This document shows, piece after piece, positions 1 to 6,058 of a DNA stretch of 7,591 bases (within the stretch, counting starts at the first letter, position 1; each line of letters begins with the position of its first letter). The position numbers and the translations under genes are program-made. The stretch covers positions 1 to 7,591 of the forward strand of contig JAUYMX010000280.1 in NCBI GenBank assembly GCA_030699345.1, written 5' to 3'. Origin of the DNA: Methylococcaceae bacterium. Its GTDB lineage: Bacteria > Pseudomonadota > Gammaproteobacteria > Methylococcales > Methylomonadaceae. The notes under the pieces were generated by a model that saw only the letters and a list, made by a program, of their open reading frames with translations, had not been told where the DNA came from and did not search any database.

Positions 1-1
1 C

Positions 2-67
2 CTGCAAGTGCCAGAGTCGGCGCTTGATCCCGCACACCCTGAGTCATTTGTTGAACCAGAGAATTGA
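2..67 (+). CDS. C-terminal fragment of an upstream nif gene, possibly nifZ
   Basis: From base 2 one frame stays open for 21 codons and ends in TGA at 65-67, one base before the nifM ATG at 69. The peptide is acidic and proline-rich (ends ...SFVEPEN), like a low-complexity C-terminal tail. In Azotobacter-type clusters the gene directly before nifM is nifZ, so this is probably its 3' end. That is inference from gene order, because the fragment has no diagnostic motif. The tight stop/start spacing would fit translational coupling with nifM. Another frame ends in TGA at 25-27 and cannot be excluded as the true upstream end. Confidence 0.45.
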   Translation: MQVPESALDPAHPESFVEPEN

Positions 68-68
68 T

Positions 69-944
69 ATGACCAAAATTGATAAGCCCATTCAGCTGGA
101 AACTTATAACTTGCTAAGAGCAGCGTTAAGCTTATTCAAAAAGACACCTGCTGAATTGGCCGAGGACGAGTTAACGCAGGCAAAGATCCAAGCCTTAAAC
201 GAGTTCAAAATTGTGAGTAGGGTGCTGAATACTTCTGAAGCGGCATCAGTCATTATTCCTGATCAGGAAATACAGCAGGCATTTCAGGAAATTCGCGATC
301 GCTATGATGACGACGATGCATTTATTAGTGACCTGGAAAAAAATCAGCTCGATAACGCCAGCTTGCTAGCTGCCTTGCATCGTCAGTGTAAGGTTAATAC
401 CGTGTTGGAGTTTGTTGCCCGCAATGCGCCGGATATTAATGAGGTCGAAATCGGCATTTATTACCATCTGCATGCCGAGCAATTTAATCGTCCTGAGCGG
501 CGTGAAGTTTGTCATATCTTTATTAGCATCAATCCTGATTATCCCGAAAACACCGAGGAAATGGCGTTAATTCGTGCTCAGGAAATTGCCGAAAAGCTGC
601 AAAAAAAGCCGCACAAATTTGCTGATCTGGCATTAAAGCATTCTGAATGTCCGACTGCATTGCAAGGTGGCGTATTGGGTACCGTGTCACGCGGCACGCT
701 GTATCCCGAACTTGATGAAGTGTTGTTCACCTTGAAGGCCGGGCAAGTCAGTGATGCTGTCCAATCAGAAATAGGCTTTCATGTGGTGTTATGTAAAAGC
801 ATACAAAAGCCTGAAACGCTGTCCCTGGCCAAAGCCACACCGAAAATTCGCCAGCTAATGAAAGAACGTGCCCGGCGTACTTGTCAGCGCGCCTGGATAG
901 CCAGTTTAACAACACCTGAACCGGGAGAAAGTAGTCATGACTGA
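69..944 (+). CDS. nifM: NifM, PpiC/parvulin-type peptidyl-prolyl isomerase for nitrogenase Fe protein
   Basis: This 291-residue cytoplasmic protein has a helical N-terminal half (about 1-140) and a C-terminal parvulin/PpiC domain (about 143-245). The domain holds the conserved blocks EVCHIFISI, FADLALKHSECPTALQGGVLG and GFHVVLCKS. NifM is known to be needed for maturation and stability of the NifH homodimer. Its length matches the family (about 270-300 aa), and the long N-terminal helical region plus a single parvulin domain separates it from secreted SurA/PpiD proteins; no signal peptide is visible. I chose ATG at 69 because it follows the upstream TGA (65-67) directly and gives a normal NifM length. 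A TTG at 24 would add 15 residues read through the upstream ORF. The 3' end overlaps clpX by 8 bp (937-944), indicating a coupled operon. Confidence 0.9.
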   Translation: MTKIDKPIQLETYNLLRAALSLFKKTPAELAEDELTQAKIQALNEFKIVSRVLNTSEAASVIIPDQEIQQAFQEIRDRYDDDDAFISDLEKNQLDNASLLAALHRQCKVNTVLEFVARNAPDINEVEIGIYYHLHAEQFNRPERREVCHIFISINPDYPENTEEMALIRAQEIAEKLQKKPHKFADLALKHSECPTALQGGVLGTVSRGTLYPELDEVLFTLKAGQVSDAVQSEIGFHVVLCKSIQKPETLSLAKATPKIRQLMKERARRTCQRAWIASLTTPEPGESSHD

Positions 945-2211
945 TAAAGAAATCAAACACTGTTCATTTTGTGGCATCGGTCAGTCTGCCTCAGTTCCCT
1001 TAATAGCCGGTGCGGAAGGCTATATCTGCGGGGCGTGCGTATTATTAGCCAATCAGGCAGTGACCAACTGGAGCCGGAAAAAAGAGCTTTCCGAGATGCA
1101 AGGCCCCTTACCGACTCCGGCCAAGATTAAAGCGCATCTTGATCAATACGTGATCGGCCAGCATCTGGCTAAAGAAATCTTGTCGGTGGCGGTTTATAAC
1201 CATTACAAACGCTTGAAGCATGAAGGTGGCGATGCCGGACTGGGCGACTACGACAAAGATGTGGAAATCGGCAAATCGAACATCTTGTTGATTGGCCCAT
1301 CGGGCACAGGTAAGACTTTGTTGGCCAGCACCTTGGCAAAAATTGTCGGCGTGCCGTTTGTGGTGGCTGATGCCACGACGCTGACGCAAGCCGGTTATGT
1401 TGGTGATGATGTTGAGAATATCTTGGTCCGGTTGCTCGATGTTGCCGAAGGCAATATGGCTAATGCCGAATGGGGCATTGTTTATATCGATGAAATCGAC
1501 AAAATCGCCCGCAGCCCGGAATCACAAACCGGCACCCGCGATGTGTCGGGTGAAGGCGTGCAGCAGGCATTGCTAAGATTGGTCGAAGGCTCGCATGTGA
1601 AGATTTCCGGCAAAGGCTCGCGTAACAAAGACGGCGAATCCACTATCGATACCCGCAATATTCTGTTTATTGCCGGTGGGTCGTTTCCAGGTTTGGAGAA
1701 GTATGTTGAAAAACGTCTGGTGCCGACCAATTCAGCGATTGGCTTTCATGCCGAGGTCAATAAACAGACTGCAAAACCAACATTGGACGCTATGCTCAAT
1801 GCCACACAACCCAGTGATTTGCGTAAGTTTGGTTTGATCCCGGAGTTTATTGGCCGTTTTCCGGTATTAGCGCCATTGGAAGCACTGGATGTTGATTCAT
1901 TGATTCAAGTGTTAACCGAACCCAAAAATGCGCTGGTAAAACAATATCAACAACTGTTTGCATACGAAGGCGTGGAATTGAAATTCGAACAGGATGCCCT
2001 GGTTGAAATCGCCAAAAAAGCCATAGAACGAGAAACCGGCGCCCGCGGTTTACGCAGCATCATGGAGCAAATCTTACGCAAAACCATGTTTGATATTCCC
2101 TCTGTCGATGATGTTGAGCAATGTATTGTTGATGGCGAGGTTGTGAAGGGTGAGGGCGAGATTCGCTTGGTAAAGAAAGAAGAAGACAAACTCCGGCAGC
2201 AGGCGGGGTAG
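937..2211 (+). CDS. clpX: ClpX, nif-cluster paralogue of the ClpXP unfoldase ATPase
   Basis: This 424-residue AAA+ unfoldase has a four-cysteine zinc-binding N-domain (C9, C12, C31, C34). It also has Walker A GPSGTGKT (120-127), pore-loop GYVG after ATTLTQA, Walker B with D185-E186 (IVYIDEID), arginine-finger block IPEFIGR and sensor-2 TGARGLRS. The ClpP-docking loop is kept as IGF (268-270), so ClpP partnering is plausible, although no clpP lies nearby. ClpX normally unfolds tagged or native substrates for ClpP. The position between nifM and nifF matches the extra clpX of Azotobacter, suggesting a role in turnover of nitrogenase or its assembly proteins. Unusual: the substrate-reading RKH pore loop of E. 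coli ClpX aligns with R229-N230-K231, followed by a segment about two residues shorter. Start ATG 937 has GGGAGAAAG about 6 bp upstream. It overlaps nifM by 8 bp. Confidence 0.95.
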   Translation: MTDKEIKHCSFCGIGQSASVPLIAGAEGYICGACVLLANQAVTNWSRKKELSEMQGPLPTPAKIKAHLDQYVIGQHLAKEILSVAVYNHYKRLKHEGGDAGLGDYDKDVEIGKSNILLIGPSGTGKTLLASTLAKIVGVPFVVADATTLTQAGYVGDDVENILVRLLDVAEGNMANAEWGIVYIDEIDKIARSPESQTGTRDVSGEGVQQALLRLVEGSHVKISGKGSRNKDGESTIDTRNILFIAGGSFPGLEKYVEKRLVPTNSAIGFHAEVNKQTAKPTLDAMLNATQPSDLRKFGLIPEFIGRFPVLAPLEALDVDSLIQVLTEPKNALVKQYQQLFAYEGVELKFEQDALVEIAKKAIERETGARGLRSIMEQILRKTMFDIPSVDDVEQCIVDGEVVKGEGEIRLVKKEEDKLRQQAG

Positions 2212-2215
2212 AAAG

Positions 2216-2294
2216 GTAGGGTACGCACTGCGTACCATTGTTCAAGTCAAAAAATGGTACGCAATACCCTCTGGGGCATAAATGCGTACCCTAC
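2216..2294. repeat. REP/MITE-like nested palindromic repeat (GGTACGCA type)
   Basis: The gap between clpX and the Grx-BolA gene consists almost wholly of one nested palindrome. Outer arms GTAGGGTACGCA (2216-2227) and TGCGTACCCTAC (2283-2294) are perfect 12-bp complements. Inner arms TGCGTACCATT (2229-2239) and AATGGTACGCA (2253-2263) are perfect 11-bp complements. GGTACGCA/TGCGTACC at 2220-2236 also pairs locally across one base. This resembles REP/BIME elements mobilised by RAYT (TnpA-REP) transposases, or a small MITE. It starts five bases after the clpX stop and ends 12 bases before the next start, so its RNA could fold between the two genes and affect mRNA stability or partial termination. 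Confidence 0.85.
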
Positions 2295-2306
2295 AACGAG
2301 AAACTT

Positions 2307-2921
2307 ATGAAAACTGAAGACAAAATCCACAAGCAACTGGCAGACAACCCCGTCATTCTTTATATGAAAGGGATACCGACAAATCCACAATGCGGTTTTT
2401 CAGGGAAAACAGTCGGCATACTCGATGCGACCAAAATCCCTTACGCGTATGTAAATGTGTTGGAAGCGCCTTTTATTCGTGAAAAATTACCGAGCATTTC
2501 CCACTGGCCAACTTTTCCCCAATTGTTTGTTAATGGGGAGTTAGTAGGCGGTTGTGACATTGTTGAAGAAATGGCTAACAACGGCAGCTTGTTACCGTTA
2601 TTAACTGCCGCCGCGCCCAAAAACGCGGAATCCACCGAAGGCTTGAGCACAGCGGAAGTTGCCCAACTGGTGCAGCAGGGAATTCCTGATGCGCAAGTGA
2701 TTGTCGACGGCGCAGGCTGTGATTTGTTGATCTCGGTAGTAAGCGAGCAATTTGGTGATTTATCAATCGTAAAGAAGCAGCAGCTGGTGTTGGCAACATT
2801 AAAAGATCCGCTGGCTTCAGGCAAACTGCACGCCGTCAGCGTTAAGGCCTATACACCGGAAGAATGGCAGTCACTACAGGGCGCCAAGAAAGATCCTGGT
2901 TTGTTGCAAATACAGCTTTAA
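2307..2921 (+). CDS. Natural fusion of CGFS monothiol glutaredoxin and BolA/IbaG-like domain
   Basis: This 204-residue two-domain protein has an N-terminal Grx4/GrxD-type monothiol glutaredoxin (1-100) with active-site CGFS (C29-S32), the glutathione-binding blocks WPTFPQ (67-72) and GGCD (81-84). An alanine-rich linker (about 100-112) leads into a BolA/IbaG-like domain (113-190) with SIVKKQQLVLATL and the family signature LHAVSVKAYTPEEW (174-187). Separate CGFS glutaredoxins and BolA proteins are known to share a glutathione-ligated [2Fe-2S] cluster. Here C29, C138 and the invariant H175 are the expected ligand candidates. A clustered Grx5 is known in Azotobacter nif regions, and this protein holds the equivalent place between clpX and nifF, so a role in Fe-S delivery or sensing for nitrogenase is inferred. 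ATG 2307 is preferred, since upstream in-frame codons lie inside the repeat. The SD is weak (CGAG). Confidence 0.9.
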   Translation: MKTEDKIHKQLADNPVILYMKGIPTNPQCGFSGKTVGILDATKIPYAYVNVLEAPFIREKLPSISHWPTFPQLFVNGELVGGCDIVEEMANNGSLLPLLTAAAPKNAESTEGLSTAEVAQLVQQGIPDAQVIVDGAGCDLLISVVSEQFGDLSIVKKQQLVLATLKDPLASGKLHAVSVKAYTPEEWQSLQGAKKDPGLLQIQL

Positions 2922-2982
2922 CATCGAAGACACGTTCTTTGGTGCAATTGATAACAAGGCAAGTCGCCTAAGTGAGGAAATC

Positions 2983-3516
2983 ATGGCTAAAGTAGGTGTT
3001 TTTTTTGGCACGGATACCGGCAATACACGACGGGTTGCAAAAGATATTACTACCACATTAGGTTCGGCAATTGCCGCTAAACCGGTGAATATACGCAATG
3101 CAACCGTCGAAGACTTGCTGGGTTTTGAAACCTTAATTTTAGGCACACCGACTTACGGAGAAGGCCAACTGCCAGGTTTATCAACCGGTAATGCCACCGA
3201 AAGCTGGGAAGAGTTTTTACCAAAGCTTGAAGGGCATGATTTTACCGGCAAGAAAGTAGCGATTTACGGATTAGGAAACCAAAAAGGCTATCCGGATGAA
3301 TTTGTCGATGCCATGTTTTACTTGTATGACCAATTTGAACAATGCGGCGCCACGCTGATTGGTGCATGGGACATCGAAGGTTATAAATTTCAAAAATCTA
3401 AAGCCGTCGTTGATGACCGATTTGTCGGCTTGGTGTTGGATCAGGAAAATCAGAAAGAGCTTACGCCAACGAGGCTTGAAATATGGCTAGCCAATTTGGC
3501 GGAGGCTTGGGGTTGA
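2983..3516 (+). CDS. nifF: NifF, nitrogenase-associated long-chain flavodoxin
   Basis: This 177-residue FMN flavodoxin is the known low-potential electron donor to the nitrogenase Fe protein. Visible features are the phosphate-binding loop GTDTGNT (9-15), the ILGTPTYGEGQLPGL block that precedes the first FMN-flanking loop, the ESWEEFLPKLEG segment, YGLGNQKGYPDEFVDA and WDIEGYKFQKSKAVVDDRFVGLVLD. The last two are typical of long-chain flavodoxins, and the spacing closely matches remembered Azotobacter NifF. The start ATG has a good SD (GAGG, about 8 bp upstream). The 61-bp gap after the Grx-BolA gene is the only larger intergenic gap in this operon without an obvious palindromic element. I saw no convincing sigma-54 -24/-12 promoter there, so expression from an upstream nif promoter is likely. 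Confidence 0.94.
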   Translation: MAKVGVFFGTDTGNTRRVAKDITTTLGSAIAAKPVNIRNATVEDLLGFETLILGTPTYGEGQLPGLSTGNATESWEEFLPKLEGHDFTGKKVAIYGLGNQKGYPDEFVDAMFYLYDQFEQCGATLIGAWDIEGYKFQKSKAVVDDRFVGLVLDQENQKELTPTRLEIWLANLAEAWG

Positions 3517-3521
3517 CTTGT

Positions 3522-3649
3522 GTAGGTTGGGTAGGACTGCATGGATGCAGGAGGTAGAGCAACGCACGGAGCATTTGCCGAGAGGCGGTAGCCGAAACCC
3601 AACGTATTGGAGCTCCATGTTGGGTTTCGCTATGCTCTACCCAACCTAC
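3522..3649. repeat. REP/MITE-like repeat with nested inverted repeats (GTAGGTTGGG type)
   Basis: Outer arms GTAGGTTGGGTAG (3522-3534) and CTACCCAACCTAC (3637-3649) are perfect 13-bp complements. GTAGAGCA (3554-3561) pairs with TGCTCTAC (3633-3640), partly overlapping the outer arm and so giving an alternative fold. An inner hairpin has perfect 11-bp arms CGAAACCCAAC (3593-3603) and GTTGGGTTTCG (3619-3629), with palindrome GGAGCTCC in the loop. The composition and the AACCCAAC/GTTGGGTT core are typical of dispersed REP-type repeats of gammaproteobacteria. The element fills most of the nifF-Rieske gap and could form an extended stem in mRNA, protecting the nifF transcript 3' end or attenuating downstream genes. 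The apparent small ORF at 3607-3789 across it is not credible as a gene. Confidence 0.85.
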
Positions 3650-3670
3650 GTGACTTACGCTTGATTAACC

Positions 3671-4036
3671 ATGGCAATCGACAAATTAAAACCAGCCTGC
3701 ACTCGTCGAGAACTGAGCGAAGCAAGTTATTTGACGCGGAATATTGTTTTCAAGAAGCTGCCGACATCAGCCATCATCTTTGCTTTTGAAGGCATTGCTT
3801 ATGCGTATGTTAACCATTGCATGCACATGCACCGGCCATTGAACTGTGAGCAAGATGCGATTTTTGATGACACCGGGCAATATTTGCGTTGCTCAATGCA
3901 CGGCTTTATTTTTGATCCAAAAACCGGCGAGTGCCAAAGCCCGGTATGTAAGGGACAACGCCTGCAAGCACTACGTTTGGAAGAAGTTGATGACACACTG
4001 TATTTTGCTGAAAAGCATCTGACCCTGACTGATTGA
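3671..4036 (+). CDS. Small Rieske-type [2Fe-2S] protein in the nif operon
   Basis: This 121-residue soluble protein is made of a single Rieske fold. Cluster ligands are visible as C50-M-H52 and C74-S-M-H77, separated by 21 residues, followed by GFIFDPKTGEC and a β-rich tail. There is no signal peptide, membrane anchor or catalytic domain, so it is a stand-alone Rieske ferredoxin and not a dioxygenase or bc1 subunit. It lies downstream of nifF and 10 bp before the RseC-like gene, which suggests a redox-carrier or Fe-S accessory role during nitrogen fixation; the partner is unknown. ATG 3671 lacks a clear SD and lies 21 bp after a palindromic repeat, so translation might be weak or depend on the preceding structure. 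The family call is firm and the function is inferred. Confidence 0.85.
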   Translation: MAIDKLKPACTRRELSEASYLTRNIVFKKLPTSAIIFAFEGIAYAYVNHCMHMHRPLNCEQDAIFDDTGQYLRCSMHGFIFDPKTGECQSPVCKGQRLQALRLEEVDDTLYFAEKHLTLTD

Positions 4037-4046
4037 AGGTGGAGAG

Positions 4047-4484
4047 ATGATAGAAGAACTTGCGGTCGTGGTGAAAATAGAAAACCATCAAGTCTGGGTC
4101 GAAGCCGAACCGAATAGCGCGTGCGGCGGTTGTCAGCAAAAAGCATCATGCACCACCAATGCTATCGGCAGTGTGCTTAAGAAAAAGTCAGTGCCGGTCG
4201 ATTGTGACATGCAACTAAAATCCGGCGATCAAGTGACGGTCGCCATTGATGAAAACCTGTTACTGCGCGCGTCCCTTTTATTGTATCTGTTGCCGTTATT
4301 AGCGCTGTTTACCGGTGCCGGTATTGCCGACTGGTTACTGGCAGATAACGCCCAGTACGCCGATGTTTGGACTGCCGGCAGTGGCCTGTTAAGCTTTTTA
4401 CTGATCCTATGGCTAATCAACAAAGCACAAAACCTACTGATCCTGAATTATTACGCCCGACCAGTGGTCGTCAAGAAGGTCTAG
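4047..4484 (+). CDS. RseC/MucC-family membrane protein (SoxR-reducing / Rnf-associated type)
   Basis: This 145-residue inner-membrane protein has a cytosolic N-terminal region with the RseC cysteine motif C26-x2-C29-x5-C35, the same spacing as E. coli RseC, plus C53. Two hydrophobic helices follow (about 71-97 and 108-131), then a short tail ending RPVVVKKV. RseC is known with the Rsx/Rnf electron-transport system that reduces SoxR, and as a modulator of sigma E. Next to nifF and a Rieske protein, a nif-linked copy may support electron delivery through an Rnf-type complex elsewhere in the genome; that is inference. A strong SD (GGTGGAG) lies in the 10-bp gap after the Rieske stop, so the two are probably co-transcribed and coupled. 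Confidence 0.85.
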   Translation: MIEELAVVVKIENHQVWVEAEPNSACGGCQQKASCTTNAIGSVLKKKSVPVDCDMQLKSGDQVTVAIDENLLLRASLLLYLLPLLALFTGAGIADWLLADNAQYADVWTAGSGLLSFLLILWLINKAQNLLILNYYARPVVVKKV

Positions 4485-4498
4485 GCCTTAGCACAGGT

Positions 4499-4798
4499 AT
4501 GAATGTCTGGGCGATAGATAAGGATATTCCACTCAAACTCTTATTATTAGAGCTGGTGCATCGATATGGCGAAAACACACTCGCACTTAACACTAAAGAA
4601 CAGCATTTTCAGGCCATTGAACTTTGTGCGCTTAACGACCCCAGCTTGTCGGCGTATATTTATACTTTTGGTCAGAGCGCTGAGCGCTACGGCATAGACC
4701 TGAAATATCCTATATCCGCGCACAATATTGTCGGTGAAAACGAAAACCTGACCTTGGCTCAAATAATAGAAATCATCTCTATCCATAAATTTTCGTAA
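4499..4798 (+). CDS. Uncharacterised small protein of the nif operon
   Basis: I do not recognise this protein. With the ATG at 4499 it has 99 residues, no cysteine motif beyond one Cys, no membrane segment and no signal peptide. It looks like a compact α/β protein with blocks IPLKLLLLELVHRYG, FQAIELCALNDPSLSAYIYTFGQSAERYGI and a helical C-terminus LTLAQIIEIISIHKF. An in-frame ATG at 4409 would add 30 polar residues but overlap the rseC-like gene by 76 bp. Neither start has a clear SD, so the start is uncertain. I chose 4499 because it lies just 14 bases after the preceding stop. The TAA stop falls inside the left arm of the palindromic element at 4795-4878. Its place in the operon suggests a nif accessory role, with no specific function supported. 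Confidence 0.65.
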   Translation: MNVWAIDKDIPLKLLLLELVHRYGENTLALNTKEQHFQAIELCALNDPSLSAYIYTFGQSAERYGIDLKYPISAHNIVGENENLTLAQIIEIISIHKFS

Positions 4799-4878
4799 CT
4801 ATTCAGCGCGAAGCACAACAGCCCCTCTCCAGCGGGAGAGGGTAGGGTGAGGGGGAAATTGCCGCGCTGAACAGTTAC
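4795..4878. repeat. MITE/REP-like element with 16-bp terminal inverted repeats and inner GC hairpin
   Basis: Arms GTAACTATTCAGCGCG (4795-4810) and CGCGCTGAACAGTTAC (4863-4878) are 16-bp complements with one mismatch. Inside is a GC-rich hairpin CCCTCTCC (4823-4830) / GGAGAGGG (4835-4842) with loop AGCG, followed by a GGGTGAGGGGG tract. The inner module resembles a dispersed repeat common in bacterial genomes. The outer arms make the whole unit look like a mini-element. The left arm contains the TAA stop of the gene before it, so the element may have set that C-terminus. The 8-bp GC stem could stabilise or partly terminate the transcript. Confidence 0.85.
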
Positions 4879-4902
4879 CTATTTTCTTAAATTCTACAGG
4901 CT

Positions 4903-5199
4903 ATGAATCCAGAAACCGAAGTGCGTTATTTCGTTAGTTACAGTGGCATCAAACTGCCGCTAAAGCTGGTCAATGAAATAACTGAAGCCAGTCTAAATAA
5001 TAGAAACACCTATTACCGTGGCTATTTTGATGCTGACGACAGAATGCTGCTGTGCCAGAAAGTGGTTTATGGCGAGGTTGAATCCGAGCATCAATATCAA
5101 TATGACGATAGCGGTGTGTTAGCGCATGCAAAAATCATAGAAGATGATGAAGTGCGAGAGATTAGTTTTAATGAATTGGGGGAACCAAAGGTGGTGTGA
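4903..5199 (+). CDS. Small DUF6156-like protein, nif-associated
   Basis: This 98-residue soluble protein has no signal peptide or membrane segment. It reads as a β-rich fold with the blocks VRYFVSYSGIKLPLKLV, NRNTYYRGYFDADDRML, KVVYGEVESEHQYQYDDSGVLAHAKI and a C-terminal ELGEPKV. From memory this pattern (SYSG...LPL.LV, NRNTY.R.YFD, YGEVE..H.Y.Y...G) corresponds to DUF6156, seen in nif regions of diazotrophic proteobacteria. I could not confirm the match here. The function is unknown. ATG 4903 has only a weak SD-like CAGG and lies 24 bp after the palindromic element. It is the last gene of the + strand nif block; a convergent gene on the opposite strand ends 47 bp further on. Confidence 0.75.
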   Translation: MNPETEVRYFVSYSGIKLPLKLVNEITEASLNNRNTYYRGYFDADDRMLLCQKVVYGEVESEHQYQYDDSGVLAHAKIIEDDEVREISFNELGEPKVV

Positions 5200-5246
5200 T
5201 GTAGGCATCGTCAGGCCAGCGGCTACCTGATCTCAATAAAACCACG

Positions 5247-6053
5247 CTACCAAAGATAAGCGCTCGCCATTTTTCCCAATATTTCAAATTCAAACACTCT
5301 TGTTGCCGCTGTGCCAGCGGCGCCATAGCAAACATGCAGCGGTAATAAGTGTTCTTCTCTTGGATGGCAGTATCTTGCCGCCGGCGCTTTATCCCAATTA
5401 TTCAGCCTTTGCTCCCGTTCCTGCTCTGTCAATTCATTGTTAGAACAAGTGTCGATAAGCCATTGCTCAAAAGACTCATTCATAGCTTGGCTGTCTGGGG
5501 TCGATGGGGCAAAAAATGCCTTGAGATTATGAAATGAAAATCCTGAACCAATAATAAGCACATTCTCCTTTCTTAATTCAGCCAACCCCTTGCCAATCTG
5601 GATATGCGCCTCGGGCTTTAAATTGTTTAGCAAAGATAATTGCACGCAAGGAATATCTGCCTCCGGGTACATGATCTTTAATGGCACAAATAAACCATGA
5701 TCAAAGCCCCGCTGGGCATCAAGCTTGGCTTCGATGCCAGCATTCCCTAACAGATTAAAAATCTTCTGCGCCAACTCAGGCGAGCCTGGGGCAGGGTACT
5801 TAATCTCATAAGATTCTTTCGGGAAGCCGTAATAGTCATAGATCAATGCAGGAAATGCCCCGCTGGTAATCGTGGCTTTAGCCTCTTCCCAATGGGCGCT
5901 GATTACTAAAATAGCCGCTGGTTTTGCAATAAGCGACGCAGCTTCTTTAAGAAAATTGACCAGGTTTTGGTGGCGTTGATCGCCGAGTAAAGGCAACGGC
6001 CCACCGCCGTGGGAGAGGTATAAGACTGGGCTTAGTGGGGTTGTTGCGTCCAT
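5247..6053 (-). CDS. LigB/YgiD-type (DODA family) extradiol ring-cleavage dioxygenase-like protein
   Basis: This 268-residue cytoplasmic metalloenzyme belongs to the class III extradiol dioxygenase superfamily, DODA/YgiD branch. Visible signatures are LSHGGGP (H15), ISAHWE (H54), YYGFPKESYEIKYPAPGSPELA, RGFDHGLFVPL (H119), IIGSGFSFHN (H175) and CHPREEHLLPL (H235). In this family conserved histidines bind one Zn/Fe ion. H15, H54 and H175 are the expected metal ligands, with H119 and H235 near the active site. Plant and E. coli members open the ring of L-DOPA or related catechols, but the natural bacterial substrate is generally unclear, so no specific reaction is claimed. The length matches E. 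coli YgiD (about 260-270 aa). The start ATG lies five bases after the stop of the upstream gene on this strand, without a strong SD, suggesting translational coupling. Confidence 0.9.
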   Translation of the reverse strand: MDATTPLSPVLYLSHGGGPLPLLGDQRHQNLVNFLKEAASLIAKPAAILVISAHWEEAKATITSGAFPALIYDYYGFPKESYEIKYPAPGSPELAQKIFNLLGNAGIEAKLDAQRGFDHGLFVPLKIMYPEADIPCVQLSLLNNLKPEAHIQIGKGLAELRKENVLIIGSGFSFHNLKAFFAPSTPDSQAMNESFEQWLIDTCSNNELTEQEREQRLNNWDKAPAARYCHPREEHLLPLHVCYGAAGTAATRVFEFEILGKMASAYLW

Positions 6054-6058
6054 GACTT

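Noticed and set aside
748..2245. Several antisense ORFs over nifM and clpX (for example 1108-1389, 1482-1730, 1947-2228)
   Set aside because: They lie inside strongly conserved genes on the other strand, show no recognisable motif and look like shadows of biased codon use.
2441..2824. Antisense ORFs over the Grx-BolA gene
   Set aside because: The + strand frame has two clear conserved domains; the antisense products are low-complexity and have no start signals.
2922..2982. Possible sigma-54 promoter before nifF
   Set aside because: No TGGC-N-TGC pair with correct -24/-12 spacing; the nearest TTGGTGCAATTGATA fails at the -12 element.
3607..3789. 60-aa + strand ORF starting in the repeat after nifF
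   Set aside because: It begins inside a palindromic element and overlaps the Rieske gene in another frame; no domain seen.
4409..4498. Alternative upstream ATG for the uncharacterised gene
   Set aside because: It would overlap the RseC-like gene by 76 bp without an SD. Kept only as an alternative start.
5200..5246. Terminator between the convergent genes (TCAGG...CCTGA)
   Set aside because: Stem of five pairs with a ten-base loop and no T-tract on either side; too weak to call.
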